The notes: generated by a model from the sequence alone, not told the origin. A stretch of DNA of 64,000 bases from Sphingomonas sp. PR090111-T3T-6A (GCF_000383095.1 NZ_AORL01000023.1:24297-88296), one strand, 5' to 3'; shown: positions 1 through 8,948, counted from the stretch's first letter. Numbers and translations: made by a program.

Positions 1-99
1 ATTCGGGTGAATTGGGTGCATGCGCGGCGTTCCGCGCAAGGATTCCCGACCATCTGAATGAACCGGGGGGATGGGAGTTCGGATCGACGGGGTGCGTCT

Positions 100-1179
100 A
101 TGGTGAAAGGGCGGTCGAAGGGTCTTGGCTATCATCGTGGCAGTGGATTGATCGGCAGGCGGAGCCTCTGCCTCCCCCTCGCCATGCTGGGGATGGCGAT
201 ATCCGCCCCACTCCACGCGCAGATCGTGCCGCCTGACGAGAGCCCGCCCGCTCCGCTGAGCATCACTCCCGCGCCGGAGGCTATCGCCCACAACGACTGG
301 ACCGCGCTCGATCGCCGGATCGCGCTGGCCAGCGCCGAGACCGCTTCTGCCGACGGCATCACGCTCTACGGCCCCGCGGACAGCCGCCCGCCCAAGCGAC
401 CCACCTACGATCCGGAACGCTACAACACGTTCGGCAAGCGTGTCGGCGCGGTGAAGTGGGAGTTCGCGACCGCCATCGCGCTCCTGACGGCCGTGAATCT
501 GCCCAAGGATTTCCACCACGGCTCGTCCTTCCACTTCCACGACGAGGGGCTGTTCGGGCACGACACCGACAATGTCGGCGTCGACAAGACGGATCATGCC
601 TTCAACAGCTATCTCTACGCCGACATCTTCTATTCGCGTCTGAGGCGGAAAGCCGGTCCCGGCTTCCAGACGGCGCTCACGGCCGGCGTGCTGTCGCTCG
701 CGGCCGAGGCTTATGGAGAGATTTACGACGGCTTCGAAGACAGCAGCGGCTGGTCAATGCAGGACGTGATGTTCGACATTGCGGGTGCGGGCTTCTCGGT
801 GCTGCGGAACTCCATCCCCGGCCTTGCCGACAAGGTGGATTTCCGCCTGCTTCTCACCCCCAACCGTCATTTCTATTCCTATGAAGGCAAGGAGCATTAC
901 CGGCAGCAGAAATTCCTGTTCGCGCTGAAGCTGGGCGGCTTCGAGACCTTCCAGCGCTCGCCGCTGCGCTTCGTCGATCTGGAGGTGGGCTATTATGCCA
1001 GCGGCTTCACCCCCCGCGAGCGGGCACGAGGAGACGAGCCGCGACGGCATCCCTTCGTCGGGCTGGGCCTCAACGTGAACGAGCTGCTCTTCAAGCATCC
1101 CGACAACTGGCCGGAGAAGGCGGCACATTCGGTGCTCACCTATATCCAGCTTCCCTACACGTCGGTGCGATCCGAATAA
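100..1179 (+). CDS. Exported DUF2279/YfiM-like protein
   Basis: The protein starts with a basic stretch followed by a hydrophobic segment ending in a cleavable-looking APLHA site, so it is probably exported to the periplasm or outer membrane. The middle (about residues 145-220) has an Asp/His pattern, DKTDHAFNSYL, followed by a Gly/Ala-rich helix and SMQDVMFDIAGAG, which resembles the DUF2279 (YfiM) family. The C-terminal third has alternating short hydrophobic strands and may be a small beta-barrel. I chose ATG 100; an in-frame ATG at 58 would only lengthen the N-terminus. Function is unknown. The family assignment is from pattern recognition only. Confidence 0.6.
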   Translation: MVKGRSKGLGYHRGSGLIGRRSLCLPLAMLGMAISAPLHAQIVPPDESPPAPLSITPAPEAIAHNDWTALDRRIALASAETASADGITLYGPADSRPPKRPTYDPERYNTFGKRVGAVKWEFATAIALLTAVNLPKDFHHGSSFHFHDEGLFGHDTDNVGVDKTDHAFNSYLYADIFYSRLRRKAGPGFQTALTAGVLSLAAEAYGEIYDGFEDSSGWSMQDVMFDIAGAGFSVLRNSIPGLADKVDFRLLLTPNRHFYSYEGKEHYRQQKFLFALKLGGFETFQRSPLRFVDLEVGYYASGFTPRERARGDEPRRHPFVGLGLNVNELLFKHPDNWPEKAAHSVLTYIQLPYTSVRSE

Positions 1180-1185
1180 GGCGGT

Positions 1186-1701
1186 TCAGCCGAGCGGCTT
1201 GGCCAGCACCATCAGGCGGAGCGGCGGCGTCATCGGGATGGGGAAGGGGCGGTACTCGCCGGTGCGCACATAGCCGCGCCGCTCGTAATAAGCGAGCAAC
1301 TCGGCGCGCTGCTCGATGACCGACATCTCCATAGTATGCGCGCCGAAGCGGGTCGCGGCCTCGCGCTCGGCCGCCGCGATCAGGAGCTTGCCGAGGCCGG
1401 CCGCCTGCAAGCCCGGATCGACGGCCAGCAGGCCCAGATAGCCGACGCCCTCGCCCCGGTCGGTCACCTGCACGCAGCCGATCGGCACGCCGTCGCGGGT
1501 CGCCACCAGCAGATGCTCGCCCGGCTGGGCCAGGATCGCGGCGAGCGCCTCCGGCTCGATCCGCTGCCCTTCGACCAGATCGGCCTCATGCGTCCAGCCC
1601 GCCCGCGCACTGTCGCCGCGATAGGCGCGCTGCACCAGCGCATGGAGCGGCCCGAGATCGGCCGCGGCGGCGAGGCGGATGAGGACGGTGTCGGTCGTCA
1701 T
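1186..1701 (-). CDS. GNAT family N-acetyltransferase
   Basis: This is a 171-residue single-domain GNAT acetyltransferase, which would transfer acetyl from acetyl-CoA to an unidentified amine. The acetyl-CoA loop is seen in LAVDPGLQAAGLGKLLIAAAE (here interrupted only for length), followed by the usual C-terminal strand LAYYERRGYVRTGEY. The start MTTDTVLIR at 1701 puts the first beta strand at the N-terminus as in the family; an ATG 27 bases upstream would add a non-conserved leader that overlaps the rpsI terminator. It lies just downstream of rplM-rpsI but is separated from it by that terminator, so it is probably transcribed separately. The substrate cannot be told from sequence. Confidence 0.85.
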   Translation of the reverse strand: MTTDTVLIRLAAAADLGPLHALVQRAYRGDSARAGWTHEADLVEGQRIEPEALAAILAQPGEHLLVATRDGVPIGCVQVTDRGEGVGYLGLLAVDPGLQAAGLGKLLIAAAEREAATRFGAHTMEMSVIEQRAELLAYYERRGYVRTGEYRPFPIPMTPPLRLMVLAKPLG

Positions 1702-1726
1702 GGGCATTCCATCGGGAAAGAAGGAC

Positions 1727-1763
1727 AAAAGAAAAGGGCGGCCCGACCGAAGCCGGACCGCCC
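1727..1763 (-). terminator. Rho-independent terminator of rplM-rpsI
   Basis: GGGCGG (1736-1741) pairs with CCGCCC (1758-1763), with further inner C/G pairs. On the minus strand the stem is followed by a T-rich tract (TTTTCTTTT at about 1727-1735). It lies directly after rpsI. Confidence 0.8.
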
Positions 1764-1794
1764 CTTGTCTCGGGCAAACAGCTCCGAAAGCGGA

Positions 1795-2328
1795 TTAGCG
1801 CTTCGAGAACTGGAAGCTACGACGGGCCTTCGCCTTGCCGTACTTCTTACGCTCGACCGCGCGGCTGTCGCGGGTGAGGAAGCCGGCCTGCTTCACAGGC
1901 GTGCGCAGGATCGGCTCGAAGCGGGTCAGCGCCTGGGCGATGCCGTGCTTCACCGCACCGGCCTGACCCGACAGACCGCCGCCCTTGACGGTGGCGATCA
2001 CGTCGTACTGGCCCTCACGGCCGGCGACGCCGAACGGCTGGTTGATGACGAGACGCAGCGTCGGACGGGCGAAATAGATTTCCTGATCGCGGCCGTTGAC
2101 GATGATCTTGCCGGTGCCCGGCTTCAGCCACACGCGGGCCACGGCGTCCTTACGACGGCCGGTGGCATAGGCGCGGCCCTGCGCGTCGACCTGCTTCTCG
2201 CGGAGCGGAGCGGTCGGGGCGGCGGGGACGAAACCCTCGGTGCCGGTCGGAGCGGCGACAGCGGCGGCCGGAGTCTCGGCGCCGGTCAGCGACGCGAGGT
2301 CGGAAAGGGACTGGCGATTGTCGGACAT
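1795..2328 (-). CDS. rpsI: 30S ribosomal protein S9
   Basis: This is a small-subunit ribosomal protein whose C-terminal tail reaches the P-site tRNA. The conserved core begins at [15 protein letters not shown] (about residue 54) and ends with the diagnostic [11 protein letters not shown] tail. At 177 residues it is longer than the E. coli protein because of an Ala/Pro-rich N-terminal extension of about 45 residues, a feature common in alphaproteobacteria. Its start codon overlaps the rplM stop (TAATG), so the two genes are translationally coupled and expressed from the rplM promoter. A strong terminator follows. Confidence 0.98.
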   Translation of the reverse strand: MSDNRQSLSDLASLTGAETPAAAVAAPTGTEGFVPAAPTAPLREKQVDAQGRAYATGRRKDAVARVWLKPGTGKIIVNGRDQEIYFARPTLRLVINQPFGVAGREGQYDVIATVKGGGLSGQAGAVKHGIAQALTRFEPILRTPVKQAGFLTRDSRAVERKKYGKAKARRSFQFSKR

Positions 2329-2807
2329 TACGCGCCCACCTTGTTCTTGCGGTTCATCGCCGCGACGTCGAGGACTTCCGGGTTCTGCGCGGCATGGTCA
2401 TGCTCGGCGCCGGCGAAGATGCGCAGGTTGCGCATCTGCTGACGGCCCAGCGGACCGCGCGGGATCATGCGCTCCACGGCCTTCTCGAGCACGCGCTCGG
2501 GGAAGCGGCCTTCCAGCACCTTGGCCGGGGTCGTTTCCTTGATGCCGCCGGCATAGCCGGTGTGCTTGTAATAGATCTTGTCGGTCAGCTTCTTGCCGGT
2601 GAACTTCACCTTGTCGGCATTGATGATGATGACATTGTCACCACAATCGATGTGCGGGGTGAAGCTCGGCTTGTGCTTGCCGCGCAGGATGTTGGCGACG
2701 ATCGAGGCAAGGCGCCCGACCACCAGGCCGTCGGCATCGATCAGATGCCACTTCTTTTCCACCGTGTACGGCGTCGCCGACTTGGTGGTCTTCATGAGCG
2801 CCTTCAT
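2328..2807 (-). CDS. rplM: 50S ribosomal protein L13
   Basis: This is an early-assembly large-subunit protein. It has the expected [16 protein letters not shown] start of the globular domain, the [18 protein letters not shown] segment and the [17 protein letters not shown] signature. It is 159 residues from ATG 2807. A second in-frame ATG four codons in (2795), preceded by AAGGCG, is an alternative start. It is the first gene of the rplM-rpsI operon, with a promoter-like sequence about 70-100 bases upstream and a perfect palindrome beyond that. Confidence 0.98.
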   Translation of the reverse strand: MKALMKTTKSATPYTVEKKWHLIDADGLVVGRLASIVANILRGKHKPSFTPHIDCGDNVIIINADKVKFTGKKLTDKIYYKHTGYAGGIKETTPAKVLEGRFPERVLEKAVERMIPRGPLGRQQMRNLRIFAGAEHDHAAQNPEVLDVAAMNRKNKVGA

Positions 2808-2875
2808 GGCCCCAAACTCCGAATATGCGAGAAACGCAGCGCGCCGCCCATCGCTGAGCGGCGCTACGGAGAGGG

Positions 2876-2904
2876 CTAATGGCGAATCACCCCGAAAAAG
2901 TCAA
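2876..2904 (-). promoter_or_regulatory. Probable sigma-70 promoter of rplM-rpsI
   Basis: On the minus strand TTGACT (2904-2899) and CATTAG (2881-2876) are separated by 17 bases, a near-consensus housekeeping promoter about 70 bases upstream of the rplM start. Confidence 0.55.
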
Positions 2905-2925
2905 GCAATGCGGGGGTTTTTAGAG

Positions 2926-2941
2926 TGGTATTATAATACCA
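2926..2941. promoter_or_regulatory. Perfect 16-bp AT-rich palindrome between ctaA and rplM
   Basis: TGGTATTATAATACCA is exactly self-complementary. It lies 8 bases beyond the ctaA stop and about 20 bases upstream of the -35 of the rplM promoter. It has no loop of its own and no following T-run, so it looks more like a protein-binding site than a terminator. The binding protein is unknown. Confidence 0.5.
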
Positions 2942-2948
2942 TACTGCA

Positions 2949-4028
2949 TCAAGCCGCTTGCGGCTCCTGCCCGAGCGCGTGGCCGCCCCAGATGAGCGTG
3001 CCGAGCAGGATGGTGGCGACGGCCTGATGCGTCACCGCGATCGGGATATCGACGCCGGTCAGCAGCGTGGCGATGCCGAGCAGGATCTGCGCCACCACCG
3101 CCACGACAATGGCGGCGGCCGCCCGGCGGTTGCCGGCCTGACGGGCGAAGCGCGCGACCATCACCACGGCGACGAGCGCCACCCACGCCCACCAGCGATG
3201 GACGAACTGCACGGCGATCGGGTTGTAGACGAGATTGTGGAGCGTGCTCTGCCCTGCATTCCAGCCGCCGGCGGGGAACCATTCCTCCCCCATCTTCGGC
3301 CATGTCGCGAACGCGTATCCCGCGCGCAGGCCGGCCGTGAAGGCGCCGAGCATGATCTGGATCGCGAGGATCACGATCGCCACGGCCGGCAGGCCGGTCA
3401 GCTTCGCAGGCCTGGCGGAGGGATCGCGAGCGAGAGCGAACAGGTCCAGCGCCGTCCAGATCAGGTAGCTGTATATAAGAAGCGCCGTCAGCAGATGGAT
3501 GGCCAGCCGGATATGGCTCACCTCGCTGCGGTAGACGAGGCCGGAAGACACCATCCACCAGCCGACCACGCCCTGAAGCCCGCCCAGCGCGAAGATCAGC
3601 ACCGCGCGGGCGCCATAGCCTTCGGGAATCGCTCGCCGCCACCAGAAGACCGCCAGCACCGCCAGCAGCACCGTGCCGATCCCGCGCGCGATCAGGCGGT
3701 GGAGATATTCCCAGAAATAGATGTGCTTGAAGCCCTCGACCGTCATGCCCCGGTTGAACTGCTCATATTGGGGGATGTGCTTGTAGTTGTCGAACTCGGC
3801 CTGCCACTGCGCCTCGCCGATGGGCGGGATGATGCCGCGGATCGGCTTCCATTCGACGATCGACAGGCCGCTCTCGGTGAGCCGCGTGATGCCGCCGACG
3901 ATCACGATCGCCAGCACCAGCGCCGCCACGACGAGCAGCCAGCCCCCGAAGGCCCGTGGGGCGGGGCGGGGGATGGCGGGGCGGCCGGGCAGCTTCAGGG
4001 CGGGCGGGCTGGGCAGGGCTTCGGACAT
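2949..4028 (-). CDS. ctaA: Heme A synthase (COX15/CtaA family)
   Basis: This is an integral membrane enzyme that oxidises the C8 methyl group of heme O to the formyl group of heme A, for aa3-type cytochrome oxidases. At 359 residues it has the length of the alphaproteobacterial type with eight membrane helices. Recognised motifs are GGITRLTESGLS in the first periplasmic loop, the heme-ligand histidines in EYLHRL and in VSHIRLAIH, and HRWWAW plus THQAV in the second half. The presence of heme A synthesis implies an aa3 oxidase elsewhere in the genome, besides the quinol oxidase at 20.3-25.2 kb. No partner gene for heme O synthesis is adjacent here. Confidence 0.95.
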   Translation of the reverse strand: MSEALPSPPALKLPGRPAIPRPAPRAFGGWLLVVAALVLAIVIVGGITRLTESGLSIVEWKPIRGIIPPIGEAQWQAEFDNYKHIPQYEQFNRGMTVEGFKHIYFWEYLHRLIARGIGTVLLAVLAVFWWRRAIPEGYGARAVLIFALGGLQGVVGWWMVSSGLVYRSEVSHIRLAIHLLTALLIYSYLIWTALDLFALARDPSARPAKLTGLPAVAIVILAIQIMLGAFTAGLRAGYAFATWPKMGEEWFPAGGWNAGQSTLHNLVYNPIAVQFVHRWWAWVALVAVVMVARFARQAGNRRAAAAIVVAVVAQILLGIATLLTGVDIPIAVTHQAVATILLGTLIWGGHALGQEPQAA

Positions 4029-4120
4029 GGCGAGGCCTTACCGCGCGGCCGGGGCTGTCGACAATGCCGCTGTTGGCCTCCGTCCTTTCGCGACGCCGAT
4101 GAGACGAAGGGAGGAAATGA

Positions 4121-4131
4121 GATATTGTATC
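4121..4131. promoter_or_regulatory. Possible metal-regulator half-palindrome upstream of merC-zur
   Basis: GATATTGTATC is an 11-base inverted repeat (GATA-N3-TATC) 30 bases upstream of the MerC-domain gene. It is the only obvious symmetric AT-rich element in this promoter, so it is a candidate site for the Fur/Zur-type protein encoded downstream. The assignment is an inference. Confidence 0.3.
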
Positions 4132-4160
4132 ATCGTGACGATGGTGCCATATCGCCGGCC

Positions 4161-4601
4161 ATGGCGACTTCCCCCTCCGATTCCCCGCCCGACTCCGGCA
4201 TGGAGCGCGAACGCAGCATCGACCGGCTCGACCGCATGGCGATCGGGCTTTCCAGCCTGTGCCTCATCCATTGCGTGGCGACCGTCCTGCTCGCGGCGAC
4301 GCTGGCATCGGCGGGGGCGGCGCTGGCCAATCCGCGCTGGCACGAGGCGGGCTTCACGCTCGCCATCCTGATCGGCGGCGTGGCGCTGGGGCGCGGTTAT
4401 CTCGCGCATCGTGACTGGCGGCCGCTGCTGCTCGGCGGGGCGGGGCTGGCGCTGATGGCGGTCGGCCTGATCCGGGCCGAGGGGCTGCCCGAAATCGCCA
4501 GCACCATGGCGGGCGTCGTGCTGCTCGCCTTCGCGCATCGCCTCAATGCGCGGCGTGGGGCGCACGCCCACGGCCTTGTCGCGGGGCATCGTCACGCCTA
4601 G
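4161..4601 (+). CDS. MerC-domain membrane protein
   Basis: This is a 146-residue protein with four predicted membrane segments and the CLIHC motif in the first helix (about residues 33-37). That motif matches the metal-binding cysteine pair position of MerC-domain proteins, here with one Cys retained on each side of the LIH core. It ends in a His-containing tail (HAHGLVAGHRHA). The next gene, a Fur/Zur-type regulator, starts 10 bases after its stop, so the pair forms an operon. The context suggests transport or handling of zinc or another divalent metal rather than mercury, since no other mer gene is present. The start ATG 4161 has no clear Shine-Dalgarno sequence; ATG 4200 is an alternative. 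Confidence 0.75.
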   Translation: MATSPSDSPPDSGMERERSIDRLDRMAIGLSSLCLIHCVATVLLAATLASAGAALANPRWHEAGFTLAILIGGVALGRGYLAHRDWRPLLLGGAGLALMAVGLIRAEGLPEIASTMAGVVLLAFAHRLNARRGAHAHGLVAGHRHA

Positions 4602-4611
4602 TTTGGCGGGC

Positions 4612-5112
4612 ATGGCCGGAACCCATGCCACCACTACCCCGCGCGTGCACAAACATGCGCATCATCACGGCGCGGCTCTGGCGTCCGCCGCCCAGGCGAC
4701 GCTGGAATCGAAGGGCGAGCAATGGACCGCGCTCCGCTCGGCCGTGTTCGGCGTGCTGAGTCGGCTGGAGCGGCCGGCCTCGGCCTATGACATCACCGAA
4801 CTCCTCTCCCGCGAGCAGGAGCGGCGCGTCGCCGCCAACAGCGTCTACCGCATCCTCGACCTGTTCGTGGCGACCAACCTCGCCCAGCGGATCGAGAGCG
4901 CCAACGCCTATATCGCCAATCCGCATCCCGGCTGCATGCACGACTGCATCTTCCTCGTCTGCGACCGTTGCGGGCAGGCGATCCACGTCGACAACGACGC
5001 CGCGGCCGGCCCGGTTCGCGAGGCAGCTCAAAAGGTTGGCTTCGTTCCCGAGCGTCCCGTGATCGAGGTTCGCGGGCGCTGCGCGGCGTGCGCGGCGGCA
5101 ACACTCGCCTAA
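4612..5112 (+). CDS. Fur-family metalloregulator, probably Zur
   Basis: This is a 166-residue Fur superfamily repressor. It has an N-terminal His-rich stretch (HKHAHHHG), a winged-helix domain (about residues 30-95; YDITELLS and NSVYRILDLF), and a dimerisation domain with two CxxC pairs, CDRCG near residue 123 and CAAC near the C-terminus. The structural CxxC zinc site and the His-rich start favour the zinc regulator Zur over Fur. It is co-transcribed with the MerC-domain gene upstream, which it may regulate. Direct evidence for zinc specificity cannot be read from the sequence. Confidence 0.85.
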   Translation: MAGTHATTTPRVHKHAHHHGAALASAAQATLESKGEQWTALRSAVFGVLSRLERPASAYDITELLSREQERRVAANSVYRILDLFVATNLAQRIESANAYIANPHPGCMHDCIFLVCDRCGQAIHVDNDAAAGPVREAAQKVGFVPERPVIEVRGRCAACAAATLA

Positions 5113-5192
5113 AACCCGCATATTAAGGTTTCTTCACCGTTCGACAGGACGCGCCGCTTGGCGTAAGCGGTGCGGTCCAAGGAGAGCTATTC

Positions 5193-7121
5193 GTGTCCGA
5201 TCGCCCCGTGACCCCCCTACTGGACAAAGTTGATACCCCGGCCGACCTGCGCCGCCTGAAGCCCGAGCAGCTCCGGCAGCTTGCGGACGAGCTGCGCGCC
5301 GAGATGATCTCGGTCGTCGGCGTGACGGGTGGTCATCTTGGCTCCGGCCTTGGCGTGGTGGAGCTGACCACCGCGCTACACTATGTATTCAACACGCCCG
5401 ATGACAAGCTCATCTGGGACGTGGGCCACCAGGCCTATCCCCACAAGATCCTGACCGGCCGTCGGGACCGCATTCGTACGCTCCGGCAGGGCGGGGGCCT
5501 CTCCGGATTTACGCAGCGGGCCGAGAGCGAATATGATCCGTTCGGTGCGGCGCACTCGTCGACGTCGATCTCGGCGGCGCTGGGCTTCGCGGTGGCGAAC
5601 AAGCTCGCCGGCAAGTCGGGCAAGGCGATCGCGGTCATCGGCGACGGCTCGATGTCGGCCGGCATGGCCTATGAGGCGATGAACAATGCCGAGCAGGCGG
5701 GCAACCGTCTGGTCGTCATCCTCAACGACAACGATATGTCGATCGCGCCGCCGGTGGGTGGGCTTTCGGCCTATCTGGCGCGGATCGTCTCGTCGGCGCC
5801 GTTCCTCAACCTGCGCGATCTCGCCAAGAAGCTGGCCAGACGCCTGCCGCGCCCGCTCGCGGACGCCGCGCGCAAGACCGACGAGTTCGCCCGCGGCATG
5901 GCCATCGGCGGCACGCTCTTCGAGGAGCTGGGCTTCTATTATGTCGGCCCGATCGACGGCCATAATCTCGACCACCTGATCCCGGTGCTCGAGAATGTGC
6001 GCGACGCGGCCGAGGGCCCGATCCTGATCCACGTCGTCACCAAGAAGGGCCATGGCTACGCGCCTGCCGAAAAGGCGCCGGACAAATATCATGGCGTCCA
6101 GAAGTTCGACGTCATCACCGGCGAACAGGTGAAGGGCCCCGCCGGCCCGCCGAGCTACACCGCCGTCTTCGCCAAGGCGCTGGTCGCCGAGGCCGAGCGC
6201 GACAGCACGATCTGCGCGATCACCGCGGCTATGCCGTCGGGCACCGGCCTCGACAAGTTCCAGCAGAAGTTCCCGGATCGCCTGTTCGACGTGGGCATCG
6301 CGGAGCAGCACGCCGTCACCTTCGCCGCCGGTCTGGCCGCGCAGGGGCAGCGCCCGTTCTGCGCGATCTACTCGACCTTCCTCCAGCGCGCCTATGACCA
6401 GGTGGTCCACGACGTCGCGATCCAGAACCTGCCGGTCCGCTTCGCGATCGACCGCGCCGGTCTGGTCGGCGCCGACGGCTCGACCCATGCGGGCTCGTTC
6501 GACATCACCTATCTCGCCACGCTGCCCAACATGGTGGTGATGGCGGCGGCGGACGAGGCGGAGCTGGTCCACATGGTCCACACCGCCGCGCTCTACGACA
6601 ACGGCCCCATCGCGCTGCGCTATCCGCGCGGCAACGGTGTCGGCGTCGAACTGCCGGCCGTCCCGCAGAAGCTGGAGATCGGCAAGGGCCGCATCGTCCG
6701 CGAGGGCAAGAAGGTGGCGATCCTGTCGCTCGGCACGCGTCTCGAAGAGGCGCTGAAGGCGGCCGATCGTCTCGACGCGCAGGGCCTCTCCACCACGGTG
6801 GCCGACCTGCGTTTCGCCAAGCCGCTCGACGCCAAGCTGATCCGCAAGCTCTGCGCCACGCATGAGGTGATCCTCACCGTGGAAGAGGGCTCGGTCGGCG
6901 GCCTCGGCGCGCATGTGCTGACGCTGGCGTCCGACGAGGGGCTGATCGATGCGGGCCTGAAGATCCGCACGCTGCGCCTGCCGGATATCTTCCAGGCGCA
7001 GGACAAGCCCGAGAAGCAATATGCCGAGGCCGGCCTCGATGCCGATGCGATGGTGGACACGGTGCTGAAGGCGCTGCGCCACAATTCGGTGGGCGTCGTC
7101 GTCGGCGAGGTTCGCGCCTGA
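5193..7121 (+). CDS. dxs: 1-deoxy-D-xylulose-5-phosphate synthase
   Basis: This is the first enzyme of the MEP isoprenoid pathway. It condenses pyruvate and glyceraldehyde 3-phosphate using thiamine diphosphate. At 642 residues it has the normal length. The ThDP/Mg site [17 protein letters not shown] is at about residues 150-166, the [11 protein letters not shown] loop lies just before it, and the transketolase-like pyrimidine domain includes [17 protein letters not shown] and [18 protein letters not shown]. The start is GTG 5193, with AAGGAGAG ten bases upstream. It feeds carotenoid, quinone and hopanoid synthesis, all typical of sphingomonads. It is monocistronic here, followed by a strong hairpin. 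Confidence 0.98.
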   Translation: MSDRPVTPLLDKVDTPADLRRLKPEQLRQLADELRAEMISVVGVTGGHLGSGLGVVELTTALHYVFNTPDDKLIWDVGHQAYPHKILTGRRDRIRTLRQGGGLSGFTQRAESEYDPFGAAHSSTSISAALGFAVANKLAGKSGKAIAVIGDGSMSAGMAYEAMNNAEQAGNRLVVILNDNDMSIAPPVGGLSAYLARIVSSAPFLNLRDLAKKLARRLPRPLADAARKTDEFARGMAIGGTLFEELGFYYVGPIDGHNLDHLIPVLENVRDAAEGPILIHVVTKKGHGYAPAEKAPDKYHGVQKFDVITGEQVKGPAGPPSYTAVFAKALVAEAERDSTICAITAAMPSGTGLDKFQQKFPDRLFDVGIAEQHAVTFAAGLAAQGQRPFCAIYSTFLQRAYDQVVHDVAIQNLPVRFAIDRAGLVGADGSTHAGSFDITYLATLPNMVVMAAADEAELVHMVHTAALYDNGPIALRYPRGNGVGVELPAVPQKLEIGKGRIVREGKKVAILSLGTRLEEALKAADRLDAQGLSTTVADLRFAKPLDAKLIRKLCATHEVILTVEEGSVGGLGAHVLTLASDEGLIDAGLKIRTLRLPDIFQAQDKPEKQYAEAGLDADAMVDTVLKALRHNSVGVVVGEVRA

Positions 7122-7130
7122 CGATCCTCC

Positions 7131-7161
7131 GGCCCGCCTCCCGGATATGGGACGGCGGGCC
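7131..7161 (+). terminator. Hairpin downstream of dxs
   Basis: GGCCCGCC (7131-7138) pairs perfectly with GGCGGGCC (7154-7161) across a 15-base loop, ten bases after the dxs stop. There is no T-run, so it is a probable but not classical terminator. Confidence 0.5.
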
Positions 7162-7189
7162 GGGCTTCCCCATAGGGACGGCGGGCATG

Positions 7190-7224
7190 AAAAAGCCGCC
7201 GGGGCCGGGAGGCCACGACGGCTT
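7190..7224 (-). terminator. Terminator of the small minus-strand transcript
   Basis: On the minus strand AAGCCG (7224-7219) pairs with CGGCTT (7198-7193) and the stem runs into TTTTT (7194-7190). It sits about 57 bases downstream of the 27-residue gene at 7281-7364 and supports a real minus-strand transcript there. Confidence 0.6.
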
Positions 7225-7280
7225 GGACATCCGGCCGAAGCCGGGAGGGAGCTGCTATGCGTCCCTTGTCATCGGTGCGA

Positions 7281-7364
7281 TCAGTGGATCAGGATCGTCC
7301 CGATCGCCAGCGCCTGAGCGCCAACCATCGCCGCGAGCAAAGCCGCGCCTTCAAGCATACGCAT
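7281..7364 (-). CDS. 27-residue single-pass membrane peptide
   Basis: A small gene is seen on the minus strand: ATG at 7364, preceded by AAGGAAA at a spacing of seven, and TGA at 7281. The product, MRMLEGAALLAAMVGAQALA followed by IGTILIH, is almost entirely hydrophobic after residue 6 and could span the membrane once. A T-tailed hairpin follows it. I do not recognise a named family. The ribosome-binding site and terminator make it more likely to be real than chance, but it could still be fortuitous. Confidence 0.45.
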   Translation of the reverse strand: MRMLEGAALLAAMVGAQALAIGTILIH

Positions 7365-7526
7365 GGGATATTTTCCTTGTGTAGGACGCGCAGGGCAACG
7401 GCTAGGGGAGGGGGGAGCAGCGTTGCCCTGCGACGAAACGACAGATAAGCGGGACGAAACTTTATTACAAGTGTGAGTAAGGTTCGCGCGATTGCGTGAA
7501 CTGCATTTCTGGGAGTTTGCCGGTTC

Positions 7527-8282
7527 ATGAGCCGCAATGTCCGCGCCGATCAGCTCGTCACCGACCGCGGCCTCGCCGAGAGCCGGACCCGCGCGCAGGC
7601 GCTCATCCTGGCCGGACTCGTCTATACGGGCGACCGCAAGGTGGAGAAGGCGGGCCAGCCCCTCGCGCCCGACGCGCCGCTGGAGGTGAAGGGGCGCGAT
7701 CATCCCTGGGTGTCGCGCGGCGGGCTCAAGCTCGATCATGCGCTCACACATTTCGGCTGGGACGTGACCGGCCTCGTCGCGGTGGATGTCGGCGCTTCGA
7801 CCGGGGGCTTCACCGACGTGCTGCTGACGCGCGGTGCAGCGAAGGTCTATGCCGTGGATGTCGGGCATGGGCAGCTTGCGTGGAAGCTCCGCTCCGACGA
7901 GCGCGTGGTCGTTCTGGAGCGGACCAACGCCCGCCACCTCACCGCCGAGCATATTCCCGATCCGATCGATCTCGTGGTGTGCGACGCGAGCTTCATCGCG
8001 CTCTCCAAGGTGCTGGCCGCCGCGCTCGATCTGGCGGGGCCGGGGGCGCGGCTCGCGGCGCTCATCAAGCCACAGTTCGAGGCGGGGCGCGAGGAAGTGG
8101 GCAAGGGCGGCGTCGTGCGCGATCCCGTCGTCCATCAGCGGGTGTGCGATGAGACGGTGGAGTGGCTCGGCTCGATCGGCTGGTCGGTGCTCGGCGTCAC
8201 CACCAGCCCGATCACCGGGCCGGAGGGCAATGTCGAGTTCCTGGTTGCCGCAATGAAACAGGTTCAAGACAGCGACAGTTGA
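7527..8282 (+). CDS. tlyA: TlyA-family rRNA 2'-O-methyltransferase
   Basis: This is a 251-residue SAM-dependent methyltransferase of the TlyA/FtsJ type, often annotated hemolysin A, which methylates rRNA ribose positions. An N-terminal S4 RNA-binding domain (residues 1-65; LAESRTRAQALILAGLVYTG) is followed by an FtsJ-like Rossmann domain with the SAM motif DVGASTGGFTDVLL (about residues 89-102) and VVCDASFIAL. The catalytic lysines are seen in SRGGLKLDHAL and ALIKPQFEAGR. The exact rRNA target is not predictable. Confidence 0.93.
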   Translation: MSRNVRADQLVTDRGLAESRTRAQALILAGLVYTGDRKVEKAGQPLAPDAPLEVKGRDHPWVSRGGLKLDHALTHFGWDVTGLVAVDVGASTGGFTDVLLTRGAAKVYAVDVGHGQLAWKLRSDERVVVLERTNARHLTAEHIPDPIDLVVCDASFIALSKVLAAALDLAGPGARLAALIKPQFEAGREEVGKGGVVRDPVVHQRVCDETVEWLGSIGWSVLGVTTSPITGPEGNVEFLVAAMKQVQDSDS

Positions 8283-8357
8283 CGGCGCGTCCCAAGTCGA
8301 TACCTCCATGGTCCCGAAACGGGGCATATGCCGCTCTGCGCGGCCAGGGGTGACGAG

Positions 8358-8912
8358 ATGAGTGAGCTGGCGCTGCCGGGGCAGCTTCGAATGTCGTTCG
8401 TGCGCGTGGCGCTCATCACGGTGCCGACGATTCTGTTCCTCGGCATCCTGTCGGGCGTGGCGGCCGGATCGGGCTACGGCAACCCGTGGTTCGCGGCGCT
8501 GGCCAAGCCGTCGCTGATGCCGCCGGGCTGGGTGTTCCCGGTGGCGTGGACGCTGCTCTACATCCTGATCGGGCTGGCGCTCTCGATGATCCTCGCGGCG
8601 CGGGGTGCCGGCGGGCGGCCGGTGGCGATCATCCTGTTCGTCCTCCAGTTCGCGCTGAACCTCGCCTGGTCGCCGACCTTCTTCGCCGCGCACAAGGTGA
8701 CGATCGCCTTCGCCGTCATCTTGCTGATGATCGTGCTGACGGTGGCGACGGTGCTCGCCTTCGCGCGCGTCCGGCCGCGGGCGGCGGCGCTGATGCTGCC
8801 TTATCTGGCGTGGCTCTGCTTCGCGGCGTGGCTCAATCATGAGATCGAGACGCTCAATCCTCAGGCCGGAACGCTTGCACCGGCGGCGTCGAGCGCCCAA
8901 GTGCAGCTCTGA
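8358..8912 (+). CDS. tspO: TspO/MBR family protein
   Basis: This is a five-helix membrane protein of the tryptophan-rich sensory / benzodiazepine-receptor family, which binds porphyrins. Motifs are FAALAKPSLMPPGWVFPVAW in the first loop and second helix and LNLAWSPTFFAAHK in the third-fourth helix region. The protein is 184 residues from ATG 8358; the 20-residue hydrophilic tail is unusual but not unique. It sits 76 bases after tlyA. In photosynthetic relatives TspO regulates tetrapyrrole metabolism; no such genes are adjacent, so its role here is open. Confidence 0.9.
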   Translation: MSELALPGQLRMSFVRVALITVPTILFLGILSGVAAGSGYGNPWFAALAKPSLMPPGWVFPVAWTLLYILIGLALSMILAARGAGGRPVAIILFVLQFALNLAWSPTFFAAHKVTIAFAVILLMIVLTVATVLAFARVRPRAAALMLPYLAWLCFAAWLNHEIETLNPQAGTLAPAASSAQVQL

Positions 8913-8948
8913 CACTCGGGGCGGATGCGCCCCACGGGGAGAATTGAG

